A DNA stretch of 32,406 bases from Parapedobacter sp964613725 (GCA_964613725.1 CAZTJY010000027.1:1-32406); one strand, 5' to 3'; positions 15,185 to 24,680 are shown, counted from the first letter of the stretch. The notes: generated by a model not told the origin, from the sequence alone. A program made the numbers and translations.

Positions 15185-17644
15185 CTATGCTTCATCCGAT
15201 ACGAGTTTTTTCGGGTTTTTCACCCGCTGCTTTAACAACGCAATTTGCATTACCTCGTGCATCTCTGCTACATAATGGAACGTAAGGTCTTTGATATAAT
15301 CCTCCTTGATTTCCAAGATGTCCTTTCGGTTTGCTTTTGATAAAATAACCTCTTTGATATTGGCACGTTTGGCAGCGAGTATTTTTTCCTTAATACCGCC
15401 GACCGGCAACACCTTGCCGCGTAACGTAATTTCACCGGTCATGGCCAGTTTTTCTTTTACCTTGCGTTGCGTAAAGCTGGATGCCAAGGCGGTAAGCATC
15501 GTAATGCCGGCCGAAGGGCCGTCTTTCGGGGTGGCACCGGCCGGTACGTGAATGTGCACGTCCCAATTGTCAAAAATGCGGTAGTCGATGTCAAACATAG
15601 CGGCGTTTGCTCGGAGATACGCCATGGCAATCGTGGCCGATTCTTTCATGACGTCGCCCAGATTGCCCGTCAGGGTCAACTTGCCTTTGCCGGGGCTTAA
15701 GCTCGACTCGATGTAGAGGATGTCGCCGCCCACCTGTGTCCAAGCTAAGCCCGTGACCACACCTGCCACATCGTTGTTCTCATAGTACTCCTTGTCGAAA
15801 ATAGGGGCGCCTAGGATTTGTTCCACCACTTCCGCGCTGATGGGAAGCGGTAACGGATCTTCCATAACCATATGGGTAGCCATACCGCGTACAATGGAGC
15901 CGATTTTCTTCTCCAGGCCACGTACGCCGGACTCACGGGTATATTCATCAATAATCTTTTCGATGACGTTGGCACGCAGGGAAAACTCTTTGGTCGCTAG
16001 ACCGTGCAATTCTCGTTGTTTGGGAATAAGGTGCTTCTTGGCAATTTCGATTTTCTCCTCGATGGTATAACCATTCACTTCGATGATTTCCATACGGTCC
16101 AGTAAGGCGGGCTGAATGTTGCTCAGCGAGTTGGCCGTGGCAATGAACATTACATTGGATAGGTCGTAGTCGAGTTCCACGTAGTGATCGTAAAACGCGT
16201 TGTTTTGCTCAGGATCGAGTACTTCCAGCAGCGCGGATGAAGGGTCGCCGCGGAAGTCGCTTCCCACTTTGTCGATTTCGTCGAGTACAAAGACCGGATT
16301 GGATGTGCCGGCCTTTTTCAGTGATTGGATGATACGCCCGGGCATGGCGCCGATATAGGTCTTCCGATGGCCTCTGATTTCGGCCTCATCGCGGATGCCT
16401 CCCAATGCCATTCTTGTGTATTTGCGGCCAATTGCCTTCGCAATCGATTTGCCTAATGACGTCTTACCTACCCCCGGGGGGCCGACGAGGCATAGGATGG
16501 GTGCCTTCATGTTGTGCTTGAGCTTCAGCACGGCAAGGTACTCAATGATGCGGCGTTTAACTTTCTCCAGTCCAAAGTGATCGCGATCCAGAATGCGTTT
16601 GGCACGCTTCAAATCGAAATTGTCTTTGGAAAAATCGTTCCAGGGCAAATCGAGCAACAATTCCAGGTAGTTGACCTGAACCGAATAATCAGCCGCCGCC
16701 GGATTAATGCGTGCCAGTTTGTCGAGTTCTTTATTGAAGTGTTCGGAGACTTCCTTAGCCCATTTTTTTGCCTTTGCTCGCTTGCGCAGATCTTCCATTT
16801 CCAAGTCGGGGGTATTGCCGCCAAGCTCTTCCTGGATGGTTTTTAGTTGCTGGTTAAGAAAATAATCCCGTTGCTGTTTGTCAAGGTCGCCCTTTACCTT
16901 ATTCTGTATCTGGTTCTTCAACTCAAGTAGCTGGAGCTCCACGTTGAGTTGTTCCAATACTTTAGCTGCACGTTTCTCCAAGTTGGCGATCTCCAGCAGC
17001 TCTTGTTTAAAGGGAAGTTCGGCATTGAGGTTAGACGAAATGAAATTAATCAAAAAGCCGGGGCTTTCGATGTTTTTTATCGCAATGCCCGCTTCGCTAG
17101 GAATGTGCGGTGAAAGCTGGATGATCTGCAACGCCATCTCTTTGATGGATGAGATCAGTGCGTTGAACTCTTTGCTGGATTTGTGTTTTTTCTCCTCGAA
17201 ACGTTCAATATAGGCCTTAATGTAAGGTTCGCTCTGGATAAGGCCACGCAGGCGGAAGCGCTGTTTGCCCTGGATGATAACGGTTGTGTTGCCATCCGGC
17301 ATCTGGAGTATTTTGATGATCATGGCTACCGTGCCCACTTGGTGCAACTGCTCGAATGTGGGGTCTTCGATGGCCATGTTTTGCTGGGAGACCACTCCAA
17401 TCATGCGGTCGCCCTTATAAGCTTCCTTCACCAGTTTGATGGACTTGTCGCGCCCTACAGTAATGGGTATAACCACACCGGGAAATAAAACGGTGTTTCG
17501 TAAAGGAAGTATGGACAGTGACTCGGGTAGGTCTGCGTTGCTCATCTCATCTTCATCCTGTTGGCTTAATAGGGGGAAGAATTCCGTGTCTTCATTTATT
17601 ATGGGAATGGCTTGATTAAAATCAAAGGGATCAAAATTGCTCAT
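15185..17644 (-). CDS. lon: ATP-dependent protease Lon
   Basis: An 819-residue AAA+ serine protease that degrades misfolded and some regulatory proteins. The N-terminal substrate domain starts near LPESLSILPLRNTVLFPGVV. Then come a long coiled-coil region (KVKGDLDKQQRDYFLNQQLK), Walker A in LVGPPGVGKTSLGKS, Walker B in PVFVLDEIDKVG and the sensor stretch. The proteolytic dyad is Ser711 (ATPKDGPSAGITM) and Lys754 (GGIKEKIL). The ATG at 17644 (MSNFDPFDF) is preferred over an in-frame ATG ten codons upstream, which adds only a basic leader. Upstream, 17675-18011 is shared with the divergent TPR gene. Confidence 0.96.
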   Translation of the reverse strand: MSNFDPFDFNQAIPIINEDTEFFPLLSQQDEDEMSNADLPESLSILPLRNTVLFPGVVIPITVGRDKSIKLVKEAYKGDRMIGVVSQQNMAIEDPTFEQLHQVGTVAMIIKILQMPDGNTTVIIQGKQRFRLRGLIQSEPYIKAYIERFEEKKHKSSKEFNALISSIKEMALQIIQLSPHIPSEAGIAIKNIESPGFLINFISSNLNAELPFKQELLEIANLEKRAAKVLEQLNVELQLLELKNQIQNKVKGDLDKQQRDYFLNQQLKTIQEELGGNTPDLEMEDLRKRAKAKKWAKEVSEHFNKELDKLARINPAAADYSVQVNYLELLLDLPWNDFSKDNFDLKRAKRILDRDHFGLEKVKRRIIEYLAVLKLKHNMKAPILCLVGPPGVGKTSLGKSIAKAIGRKYTRMALGGIRDEAEIRGHRKTYIGAMPGRIIQSLKKAGTSNPVFVLDEIDKVGSDFRGDPSSALLEVLDPEQNNAFYDHYVELDYDLSNVMFIATANSLSNIQPALLDRMEIIEVNGYTIEEKIEIAKKHLIPKQRELHGLATKEFSLRANVIEKIIDEYTRESGVRGLEKKIGSIVRGMATHMVMEDPLPLPISAEVVEQILGAPIFDKEYYENNDVAGVVTGLAWTQVGGDILYIESSLSPGKGKLTLTGNLGDVMKESATIAMAYLRANAAMFDIDYRIFDNWDVHIHVPAGATPKDGPSAGITMLTALASSFTQRKVKEKLAMTGEITLRGKVLPVGGIKEKILAAKRANIKEVILSKANRKDILEIKEDYIKDLTFHYVAEMHEVMQIALLKQRVKNPKKLVSDEA

Positions 17645-17674
17645 GAATAACTTTCGTCTATGTTGTGCCGTCAT

Positions 17675-18011
17675 TTTGGCAGCTGAATACTTGTGCTATA
17701 TTAACTATGTAGTTTAATGGACATAATCGCAATGCCTATGCCAAGACTAAACCGTTCCTGTATTTCAGTGTCAAATCATGCAATTAAGGTATGTTTACTG
17801 AAAAAAAGTCAGCGAAGGAACGTAAGGCTGGGCTGTAATTGTGCATTGGTAAAGATATCGTCATATGGATTAAGTCACTAATATATGGGTTTCAATGATT
17901 AAATTAAAATGGTGGGCAATAAAAATTGTTGGCGTGAGTTTAAACTGAAAATGTATGGTTATTTTTGTAGCACGGAAATTGCAGTAGAACGTATATAATA
18001 TTTAGAATGTG
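17675..18011. other. Intergenic region between lon and the TPR gene
   Basis: About 340 AT-rich bases with divergent genes on both sides. It must hold the lon promoter, but no exact TAnnTTTG is visible on the minus strand. On the plus strand there is a -7 box for the TPR gene (17960-17967). I see no inverted repeat or open frame worth calling. Confidence 0.5.
17960..17967 (+). promoter_or_regulatory. Putative -7 box of the TPR gene
   Basis: TATTTTTG fits TAnnTTTG and lies 44 bases before the ATG at 18012. The upstream -33 element is not convincing. Confidence 0.4.
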
Positions 18012-18686
18012 ATGAATTCAAACGATTTGAAAATTATTTTGAGGCGAGTTAAGGTTGGTGCTGTAGTCGGGGTATTGTGTTTTTGTAGTATTATTGCCCG
18101 CGGCCAAACCACAGAAACGGCACCTAGTAACCCGCATGTACGATTAGGGCAAAAAGCATTGATTGACGGTGATTTTAAAGCCGCGACCAGCCATTTGCAA
18201 AAGGCACTCCCTGGGGAGGCCGGCGACCCGAATGTGATGTACATGCTAGCGTATTCGCAATATCAGATCGGCGAATACCGGAAAGCACTGGAGTCATTCA
18301 GTAAGGTTATCGATCTGCGGCCCGACCATGAGTCGGCTTATTATTACCGTGGTAAGGCCAATAACATCCTAGCCGTGCAGACCGACACACGGGTCAGTTC
18401 GAGTAATCGGGAAAAAATGCTGAACCAAGCCATTGTTAACTATACGAAGGCCATCGAGCTCAACAACGAGGATGTAAAATATTATCAAAATAGAGGAATT
18501 GCTTACAGGGATTTGGGAATACTGCGGGGCACGGCTGGTACAGCCAATTATGACAAAGCCATCGCTACCGAGGCATATAATAAAAGCGTTGCCGATTTTG
18601 AGCACGTGCTGTCGATGACCCCCGGTAAAAAGGACATTCAGACGGAGCTCAAGAAAGCCAAAGTCTATCGTGATAATTTAAAATAA
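18012..18686 (+). CDS. Exported tetratricopeptide-repeat protein
   Basis: A 224-residue protein with an N-terminal signal or anchor (VGAVVGVLCFCSIIARGQ, about residues 15-32) and at least three TPR units: about 42-75 (ALIDGDFKAATSHLQKALPG), 76-110 (YMLAYSQYQIGEYRKALESF) and 131-165 (QAIVNYTKAIELNNEDVKYY), with a fourth partial one ending in LSMTPG. TPR proteins act as protein-protein scaffolds. No partner is evident; it stands alone and converges on the lipoprotein gene at 18702. The ATG at 18012 is preferred to the GTG one codon earlier. Confidence 0.8.
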   Translation: MNSNDLKIILRRVKVGAVVGVLCFCSIIARGQTTETAPSNPHVRLGQKALIDGDFKAATSHLQKALPGEAGDPNVMYMLAYSQYQIGEYRKALESFSKVIDLRPDHESAYYYRGKANNILAVQTDTRVSSSNREKMLNQAIVNYTKAIELNNEDVKYYQNRGIAYRDLGILRGTAGTANYDKAIATEAYNKSVADFEHVLSMTPGKKDIQTELKKAKVYRDNLK

Positions 18687-18701
18687 CGTGTTTAATTTGA
18701 T

Positions 18702-19262
18702 TTATGGCCACTCGCCGGTAACGGTGTAGTGGCTTTCTCCAATTATCTGAACGTGTTGCTGTTTGGTGATTCGGTATAAGGAATCAACATAATAGGCTAA
18801 CTGCTCGTCCGTTTGATACAGTGCGTTGCTAACGCGATTGGTTACGCGGATATATGATATCGCGCCTAAATCCGACTTTTCTATATAAATTTCCTTTGTA
18901 CGCAAGGCCGAGTCAGTACTGGTGTAGGTCATCGATGACCCAGCGCTATCCACCCGGTAGCTGTTTCGCCAAGCCGGCTTATTGATGTCCGCGTCAATAA
19001 ATAAGGCGAACTCTTTTTCCCAATCGGTTACCTTGATGTTTTTACGTTCCTCTTCGCCGTTTTTGGCAACGGTTTTGGTAATTTCGGGATTTAGCTGTTG
19101 TAGACGCACCGCTTCTTTGCCGAAGTAATCCGCTAAGCTAAAGTAAGGCTGCGTCTGGACCGCATTCGGCAAATTATCGGGGTTGCTGCACCCCGAAAGG
19201 GCCAGCAGAAACGCCGCAACACCAACGCCAAAAAATGTATTCAACTGCCGGATCATCAGCAT
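18702..19262 (-). CDS. Lipoprotein of unknown function
   Basis: A 186-residue protein with a lipoprotein signal: a short basic start, FFGVGVAAFLLALSG, then Cys and SNPD. The rest is hydrophilic. It contains SLADYFGKEAVRLQQLNPEI near the start of the mature part and a beta-rich half (SSMTYTSTDSALRTKEIYI, VQIIGESHYTVTGEWP). I do not recognise a family; similar small exported proteins are common in Bacteroidota. It starts 16 bases after the gpmI stop and is likely cotranscribed with it. ATG codons at 19262 and 19256 are both possible starts. Confidence 0.7.
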   Translation of the reverse strand: MLMIRQLNTFFGVGVAAFLLALSGCSNPDNLPNAVQTQPYFSLADYFGKEAVRLQQLNPEITKTVAKNGEEERKNIKVTDWEKEFALFIDADINKPAWRNSYRVDSAGSSMTYTSTDSALRTKEIYIEKSDLGAISYIRVTNRVSNALYQTDEQLAYYVDSLYRITKQQHVQIIGESHYTVTGEWP

Positions 19263-19278
19263 CAACAAGTCATTCTGA

Positions 19279-20811
19279 TTATTTAACCAATACGTTGCCG
19301 GTCATCTCCGGAGGGATGGGTACGCCCATAATCGTCAAAATGGTGGGCGCAATGTCGCCCAGCTTGCCGTCTGCGACAACCGTGTAGCTGTCGTCAATAA
19401 GTATACAGGGTACTAAGTTGGTGGTATGGGCCGTATTGACCGAGCCATCATCATTTATCATAAACTCTGCATTTCCGTGGTCGGCAATGATAATAAAGCT
19501 GTAACCTTCACGTCGTCCGCATTCGACGACCTGCTTCGTGCATCGGTCTACCGTCTCCACGGCATTTACCACTGCATCAAATACGCCAGTATGTCCCACC
19601 ATGTCGGGGTTGGCGAAGTTAAGGCAAATGAAATCCGGTTTGTTAGCTATCATATCGTCGCAGATAGCGTCGGCCACCCTTTGGGCGCTCATTTCAGGCT
19701 GCAGATCGTACGTGGCAACTTTTGGAGAGGGGATTAGGATGCGGTTTTCGCCGCGGAATACCTGTTCACGCCCCCCTGAGAAGAAGAATGTGACATGTGG
19801 ATATTTTTCTGTTTCGGCAATGCGGGTCTGGGTCTTATGATTTGCCTCCAATACCTCGCCGAGCGTGTTGGTAAGGTTGTCCTTCAGGAACAATACCTGT
19901 ACATTTTCAAACGTCTCGTCATAGGTGGTCATGGTGAGGTAGCGGAGTTTGAGCGGATGCATGTCAAATGCTGGGAAGGCTTGTTGGGTCAGCGCCAAGG
20001 TGATTTCCCGACCGCGGTCTGTACGGAAATTGAAACAGACCACGACGTCTCCGTCTGCAATGGTTGCCAATGCGTTGCCAGCGGCGTCGGTTTTGACGAT
20101 GGGTTTTACAAATTCATCGGTGACGCCCTCATTGTATGATTGCTGGACAGCTTCCCGAAGGTTGGTCGTAGGTGCACCTACCCCATTGACCAGGAGGTCG
20201 TACGCTTGTTTGACCCTTTCCCATCTATTGTCGCGATCCATGGCATAATACCGACCAATGGCAGAAGCCATTTGGCCGACACTTGCGGCCAGGAACTGTT
20301 CCATATCCGTAAGGTAGCCGATACCGGAATTCGGATCGGTATCGCGGCCATCTAAAAATGCGTGGATGAAAACGTGGTCATTGTTGAGCCCCGCATGTTT
20401 GGCCGCTTCACATAATCCCTTCAAATGCCTGGTATGCGCATGGACACCACCGTCAGATAGCAGACCGATGAAATGCACGCGTTTGCCGTTGGTTTTTGCA
20501 TAAATGAAAGCGTCCTGAAGCGTAGGGTTTCTGTCAAACTCACCGTCGGCAACAGCCTTATGTATACGTCCCAATTCTTGGTAGACAACGCGGCCGGCCC
20601 CGAGATTCATGTGGCCGACCTCCGAATTCCCCATCTGCCCGGCAGGCAGACCCACGGCCTCCCCCGAAGCCTCCAGGGAGGCATTGGGGGAGGTTGCCAG
20701 GAGTTCGTCTAGAAATGGTGTGTTTGCAGCCTTTACGGCATTAGACTGATCCTCTTTCCCATAACCTAAACCGTCTAAGATTATGAGCGCTACTTTTCTG
20801 TCGTTGTTCAC
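19279..20811 (-). CDS. gpmI: 2,3-bisphosphoglycerate-independent phosphoglycerate mutase
   Basis: A 510-residue alkaline-phosphatase-superfamily enzyme that interconverts 3- and 2-phosphoglycerate in glycolysis, using two Mn2+ ions and a phosphoserine intermediate. Signatures: ALIILDGLGYGKEDQSNAV (metal-binding Asp), the phosphorylated Ser63 in GQMGNSEVGHMNLGAGRVV, HAFLDGRDTDPNSG, AIGRYYAMDRDNRWERV and the C-terminal metal ligands in NFANPDMVGHTGV and IIADHGNAE. Length is standard. The start is a GTG at 20811. A promoter places transcription start almost at that codon, so the message may be leaderless. Confidence 0.95.
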   Translation of the reverse strand: MNNDRKVALIILDGLGYGKEDQSNAVKAANTPFLDELLATSPNASLEASGEAVGLPAGQMGNSEVGHMNLGAGRVVYQELGRIHKAVADGEFDRNPTLQDAFIYAKTNGKRVHFIGLLSDGGVHAHTRHLKGLCEAAKHAGLNNDHVFIHAFLDGRDTDPNSGIGYLTDMEQFLAASVGQMASAIGRYYAMDRDNRWERVKQAYDLLVNGVGAPTTNLREAVQQSYNEGVTDEFVKPIVKTDAAGNALATIADGDVVVCFNFRTDRGREITLALTQQAFPAFDMHPLKLRYLTMTTYDETFENVQVLFLKDNLTNTLGEVLEANHKTQTRIAETEKYPHVTFFFSGGREQVFRGENRILIPSPKVATYDLQPEMSAQRVADAICDDMIANKPDFICLNFANPDMVGHTGVFDAVVNAVETVDRCTKQVVECGRREGYSFIIIADHGNAEFMINDDGSVNTAHTTNLVPCILIDDSYTVVADGKLGDIAPTILTIMGVPIPPEMTGNVLVK

Positions 20812-20815
20812 GGAG

Positions 20816-20846
20816 CAAACTTAGAGAAACTTGCTTTTAGATGCAA
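20816..20846 (-). promoter_or_regulatory. Promoter of gpmI
   Basis: Read on the minus strand: TTG at 20846-20844, 20 bases, then TAAGTTTG at 20823-20816. The last base of the -7 box is only 4 bases before the GTG start codon, an unusually tight arrangement. Confidence 0.5.
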
Positions 20847-21060
20847 GTTTATTCGCAGTGATCAGTACTTCCGGTTGTGGTGCGCATGGGCTGTCAAAAG
20901 ATGGCATGTTTTTAGCTATACCCTAACCCTAGGATGACAATCCAGTAATAAGCCACCTTTTGTAGGAATTAGTCTACACTTGGTTGCGATCCATGGAGAA
21001 AATAATGAAATCGAATACCAAACGAATTGATAATTTGAATAAAAAAATACGTTGAACGCG

Positions 21061-21465
21061 ATGGGAATCAGATTGATTAGAAAGATGGGGCTGGCGGGAG
21101 TGATGTGCTTCGTGATTGCGGTCGGATATGCTAATATCAATGACGTGATTGACGATATTGCCTCATGCGTAAGGGGGGGCAATACCAAAGAACTTTCCAA
21201 GTATTTTTCGTCGACGGTGAGCATGACACTGCTAAATGATGAAGGGATTTATTCGCGCGTACAAGCTGAAATAATTTTACGCGATTTTTTCGGCAAGAAC
21301 ACGCCCACCGGTGTGAAGATTGCCCATCGATTGGATTCGAACCCAAATTTCAGGTACGTCGTGCTCAACCTGGAAACCGCCAAGGATACCTTTCGGGTTT
21401 CCTATAAGCTGACCAATAACGACAATACGTTCCAAGTTACGGAGTTTCGTGTTGAACCAATTTAG
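21061..21465 (+). CDS. DUF4783-family exported protein
   Basis: A 134-residue protein with a signal peptide (KMGLAGVMCFVIAVGYAN, about residues 8-25). The mature part, about 108 residues, looks like the small NTF2-like DUF4783 family: DVIDDIASCVRGGNTKELSKYF, SSTVSMTLLNDEGIYSRVQA, EIILRDFFGKNTP and a closing beta sheet (YVVLNLETAKDTFRVSYKL). The function of the family is unknown. In Bacteroidota it is commonly found next to nadC, as here. The ATG at 21061 is preferred to the TTG at 21052. Confidence 0.8.
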   Translation: MGIRLIRKMGLAGVMCFVIAVGYANINDVIDDIASCVRGGNTKELSKYFSSTVSMTLLNDEGIYSRVQAEIILRDFFGKNTPTGVKIAHRLDSNPNFRYVVLNLETAKDTFRVSYKLTNNDNTFQVTEFRVEPI

Positions 21466-21557
21466 TGACGAACCTACCCGATTTTTATTTTTATTCTTAT
21501 TCTTTTGTTTTAAATAGCCATCTTAGCGCCGTTTAAACTAAGTTGTTTTTTTTACCA

Positions 21558-22418
21558 ATGGCTAAGCAGGAGAATGAACAGTTGCACCGGTTTATCACCG
21601 CTGCACTCGTGGAAGATGTAGGCGATGGGGATCATACATCGCTTGCCACCATTCCGCCGCATGCGGTGGGTGAAGCACAATTGATCATCAAGGAACCGGG
21701 GATCTTGGCGGGGGTGGAAGAAGCACTTGTCATATTCCACGAAGTGGATGATACGCTCTCAGTAACCGCCTCCAAATCAGATGGCGATGCGGTAAACATC
21801 GGCGATGTCGTGTTGGCCGTGAAAGGAGGTATTCATGGTATTTTGCGTGCAGAAAGGTTGGTGCTGAATATTATGCAGCGGATGAGCGGTATAGCCACCG
21901 CCACGCACCGTGTCGTGACCGCCGTAGCAGGTACGGCCACGAAGGTGCTGGATACGCGAAAGACCACACCCCTGCTTCGGTTCCTGGAAAAAAAGGCAGT
22001 TACCATAGGCGGTGGGGTGAATCATCGGTTCGGACTGTATGACATGATGCTAATCAAAGATAATCATGTGGATTACGCGGGAGGTATAACGAACGCGATT
22101 ATGCGAGCTAATGCGTACCGCGCCAATATGGAAAGACCCATTGCTATTGAAGTGGAAGTGCGTAATATGGACGAGATTGAACAGGTGTTGGCCGTGGGCG
22201 GTGTGGAGCGCATCATGCTGGATAACTTTTCTCCCGGCGATCTGCTGAAAGCCGTGGACTTAATTAACGGGCGGCTCGTCACCGAGGCGTCTGGTGGGAT
22301 TACCTTGGATAATATTCGTGATTATGCGGCGACGGGAGTAGATTTCATTTCGATCGGCGCGCTTACCCATTCGGTAAAAGGACTAGATATGAGTTTAAAG
22401 GCAAAGGTGGTCGATTAA
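21558..22418 (+). CDS. nadC: Nicotinate-nucleotide pyrophosphorylase (quinolinate phosphoribosyltransferase)
   Basis: A 286-residue enzyme turning quinolinate and PRPP into nicotinate mononucleotide in NAD synthesis. Motifs: EDVGDGDHTSLATIP, ERLVLNIMQRMSGIAT, VLDTRKTTPLLRFLEKKAV, GGGVNHRFGLYDMMLIKDNH and IALEV-like IAIEVEVRNMDEI, with EASGGITLDNIRDYAATGVD near the end. Complete and of normal length. The in-frame TTG at 21543 would add only five residues; ATG at 21558 is preferred. It lies 92 bases after the DUF4783 gene and 46 before plsY. Confidence 0.95.
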   Translation: MAKQENEQLHRFITAALVEDVGDGDHTSLATIPPHAVGEAQLIIKEPGILAGVEEALVIFHEVDDTLSVTASKSDGDAVNIGDVVLAVKGGIHGILRAERLVLNIMQRMSGIATATHRVVTAVAGTATKVLDTRKTTPLLRFLEKKAVTIGGGVNHRFGLYDMMLIKDNHVDYAGGITNAIMRANAYRANMERPIAIEVEVRNMDEIEQVLAVGGVERIMLDNFSPGDLLKAVDLINGRLVTEASGGITLDNIRDYAATGVDFISIGALTHSVKGLDMSLKAKVVD

Positions 22419-22464
22419 AAAAGCGAGTGTTGGTTTTTGCTTCTTTTTCATTAATTTGCATTTC

Positions 22465-23115
22465 ATGATATCGATCTATCTTATTGGAGCTGTAGTCCTG
22501 GCCTATCTGTTCGGATCCATTCCCACTGCCGTTTGGTTGGGGCAATCGTTCTATAGGGTGGATGTACGGGAGTACGGGAGCGGCAATGCAGGGGCAACCA
22601 ATACTTTCCGTGTACTGGGCACAAAAGCCGGTGCAGCCGTGATGCTCATTGATATCTTGAAGGGATGGACGGCAACCAATTTGGCCTACTTCATCGGCCC
22701 GTCTGTTACCGGTCCGCAAGCCGCCGCTCAATTCGTTAATTATCAGCTTGCGCTGGGTGTAATTGCGGTAGTTGGGCATTTGTTTCCGGTTTTCGCTGGA
22801 TTCCGCGGCGGGAAAGGCGTAGCAACCCTGTTTGGGATGATTCTGGCCGTTCATTTTCAAGCGGCGTTGGTGTGTGTGTCGGTGTTTCTCATTATGCTGT
22901 TGCTCACACATTACGTCTCGTTAAGTTCGATCAGCGCCGGGTTCGCTTTTCCGTTCAGTATCGTTTTCCTGTTTCATACGTCGGTCAAGTCGGTGCTATT
23001 ATACGGGATATGTATCTGTGTGCTGATTTTGATAACCCACCAGAAAAATATTGAACGCCTACTGAAGGGTAAAGAATCGAAAGTTTATTTATTCGGGAAA
23101 CGAGCAAGGAGTTAG
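22465..23115 (+). CDS. plsY: Acyl-phosphate:glycerol-3-phosphate acyltransferase
   Basis: A 216-residue integral membrane enzyme that uses acyl-phosphate to acylate glycerol-3-phosphate, the first step of phospholipid synthesis. The three conserved loops are present: AYLFGSIPTAVWLGQ, REYGSGNAGATNTFRVLG and GHLFPVFAGFRGGKGVATLFG. Several hydrophobic helices fill the rest. The ATG at 22465 is taken as start, since an upstream TTG adds only three residues. It is followed after 69 bases by the M48 protease gene. Confidence 0.95.
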   Translation: MISIYLIGAVVLAYLFGSIPTAVWLGQSFYRVDVREYGSGNAGATNTFRVLGTKAGAAVMLIDILKGWTATNLAYFIGPSVTGPQAAAQFVNYQLALGVIAVVGHLFPVFAGFRGGKGVATLFGMILAVHFQAALVCVSVFLIMLLLTHYVSLSSISAGFAFPFSIVFLFHTSVKSVLLYGICICVLILITHQKNIERLLKGKESKVYLFGKRARS

Positions 23116-23184
23116 GTCGTAAATTCGGCATATATATTGCTTTTGTTGAGGGTGATATAACTATTGACCGTCAAAAAATGAAAG

Positions 23185-24012
23185 ATGAAAATTATGCGAA
23201 TGAAAAATATTGTAAAATATAGCTGTGCGCTACTGGTCGTTGCTATCGTCGTTTCGTGTGCCACCGTGCCGCTGACGGGAAGGAAACAGTTAAACCTGGT
23301 TAATGAGGCAGAAATCCAACAGCAAGCCGCTTTGGTTTACAAGGATTTTTTGGGTGATTCGAAAACTAAGGTCATCAAGAGCTCAAGCCAAGCACAGATG
23401 GTGCAGCGCGTAGGCAAGAATATCGCCAACGCGGTAAACCGTTTCCTGCAGGACAACGGATACGGGGACCAATACGATTTCCATTGGGAATTCAACCTGA
23501 TAGAGGAAGACCAAATCAATGCGTGGTGTATGCCAGGCGGTAAAGTGGCGGTGTATAGTGGCATTTTGCCCGTGACTAAAAATGAAGCGGGGCTGGCTAC
23601 GGTAATGGGGCATGAAATTGCGCACGCCATTGCCAAACATTCGGCCGAACGGATGTCACAGAGTATCGTTGCGCAAGCAGGCGGTGTAGCCGTGGATGTG
23701 GCGACCGCAGAAAAATCCAGTACCACCAGAGCGGTGCTTAACACTGCATACGGATTGGGCGGGCAATTGGCCTTATTGAATTATTCGCGCAACCAAGAGA
23801 GCGAGGCGGATAGGCTGGGTTTGGTATTTATGGCCATGGCCGGATATAATCCCAATGAAGCAATCGGGTTTTGGGAGCGTATGGCTCAAGCTAAGCAAAC
23901 ACAGGGAGCGGCCGCGCCCCCTGAATTCTTAAGTACGCACCCCAGTGATGCGCGCCGTATCAACGACATCAAGCGGTTGATCCCCGAAGCGCTAACCTAT
24001 TACAAGAAATAG
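23185..24012 (+). CDS. M48-family metalloprotease lipoprotein
   Basis: A 275-residue lipoprotein, with the lipobox IVVS-Cys25 followed by ATVPLTGRKQLNLV, typical of the Bacteroidota/BepA-like M48 group. The zinc site HEIAH lies at 143-147 in VMGHEIAHAIAKHSAERM, with the further ESEAD ligand motif at 205-209. The C-terminal part has FWERMAQ and FLSTHPSDARRINDIK, the usual M48C signature. Such enzymes act on outer-membrane assembly intermediates. Length is normal for a protease without a TPR extension. ATGs at 23185, 23194 and 23200 are all possible; the first is taken. pdxH follows after 11 bases. Confidence 0.9.
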   Translation: MKIMRMKNIVKYSCALLVVAIVVSCATVPLTGRKQLNLVNEAEIQQQAALVYKDFLGDSKTKVIKSSSQAQMVQRVGKNIANAVNRFLQDNGYGDQYDFHWEFNLIEEDQINAWCMPGGKVAVYSGILPVTKNEAGLATVMGHEIAHAIAKHSAERMSQSIVAQAGGVAVDVATAEKSSTTRAVLNTAYGLGGQLALLNYSRNQESEADRLGLVFMAMAGYNPNEAIGFWERMAQAKQTQGAAAPPEFLSTHPSDARRINDIKRLIPEALTYYKK

Positions 24013-24023
24013 GGGGAAGGCGA

Positions 24024-24680
24024 ATGGCATTGGAGCAAACCGATATCGGCGCTATCCGAACGGCTTATAAAATGGGTCAATTGAGCGAAAGTGAAATTGA
24101 CCCCGATCCTATTTTACAATTCCGGAATTGGTTTAATGAGGCATTGGAGCGACGGGTTATGGAACCGAATGCCATGACACTAGCTACGGTCTCCGCAGAA
24201 GGGCATCCATCAGCGCGAATTGTCCTTCTTAAAGATCTTGACGATGATGCCGGTTTTGGCTTTTTCACCAATTACGGAAGTCAGAAAGGGCTTGAATTAA
24301 ATAGCAACCCATCCGCAGCTTTATTGTTTTTCTGGCCGGAGTTGCAGCGACAGGTGCGTGTCAATGGGAAGGTGACCAAGATGCCCGAGGCACAATCGGA
24401 AGCATACTTCCAATCGCGGCCAACCGGAAGCCAACTGGGGGCTATCGCATCGCCGCAAAGCCGAGAAATTGCCGACAGGAGCGTGCTTGAATCGTGGTTG
24501 GCCGAGTTGGAACGGCGTTACGCTGATGGAACGTCTATTCCGAGGCCATTGCATTGGGGTGGCTATCGTCTCAGGCCGGATGTCATGGAATTTTGGCAGG
24601 GCGGCGACAATAGGCTTCACGATCGGCTACGCTATTCGCGGGAACATACCGGGTGGAAAATTGTGCGCTTGGCGCCTTGA
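24024..24680 (+). CDS. pdxH: Pyridoxamine/pyridoxine 5'-phosphate oxidase
   Basis: A 218-residue FMN enzyme that makes pyridoxal 5'-phosphate from PNP or PMP. Motifs: RTAYKMGQLSESEI at the N-terminus, EPNAMTLATVSAEGHPSARIVLLK, GFFTNYGSQKGLEL, FFWPELQRQVRVNG, SRPTGSQLGAIASPQS and the closing W-GGYRLRPDVMEFWQGG and LHDRLRY. Length standard. It is preceded by a purine-rich GGGGGAAGG a few bases before ATG, a possible ribosome-binding site. It lies between the M48 gene (11 bases) and nuoC (19 bases). Confidence 0.95.
   Translation: MALEQTDIGAIRTAYKMGQLSESEIDPDPILQFRNWFNEALERRVMEPNAMTLATVSAEGHPSARIVLLKDLDDDAGFGFFTNYGSQKGLELNSNPSAALLFFWPELQRQVRVNGKVTKMPEAQSEAYFQSRPTGSQLGAIASPQSREIADRSVLESWLAELERRYADGTSIPRPLHWGGYRLRPDVMEFWQGGDNRLHDRLRYSREHTGWKIVRLAP

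Noticed and set aside
21334..21345. tRNA T-arm-like sequence (GGGTTCGAATCC on the minus strand)
   Set aside because: It lies inside the DUF4783 coding frame, and no matching acceptor, anticodon or D arm surrounds it.
22419..22464. Terminator between nadC and plsY
   Set aside because: Only a short AAGC/GCTT pairing with a large loop; the genes may well be cotranscribed.
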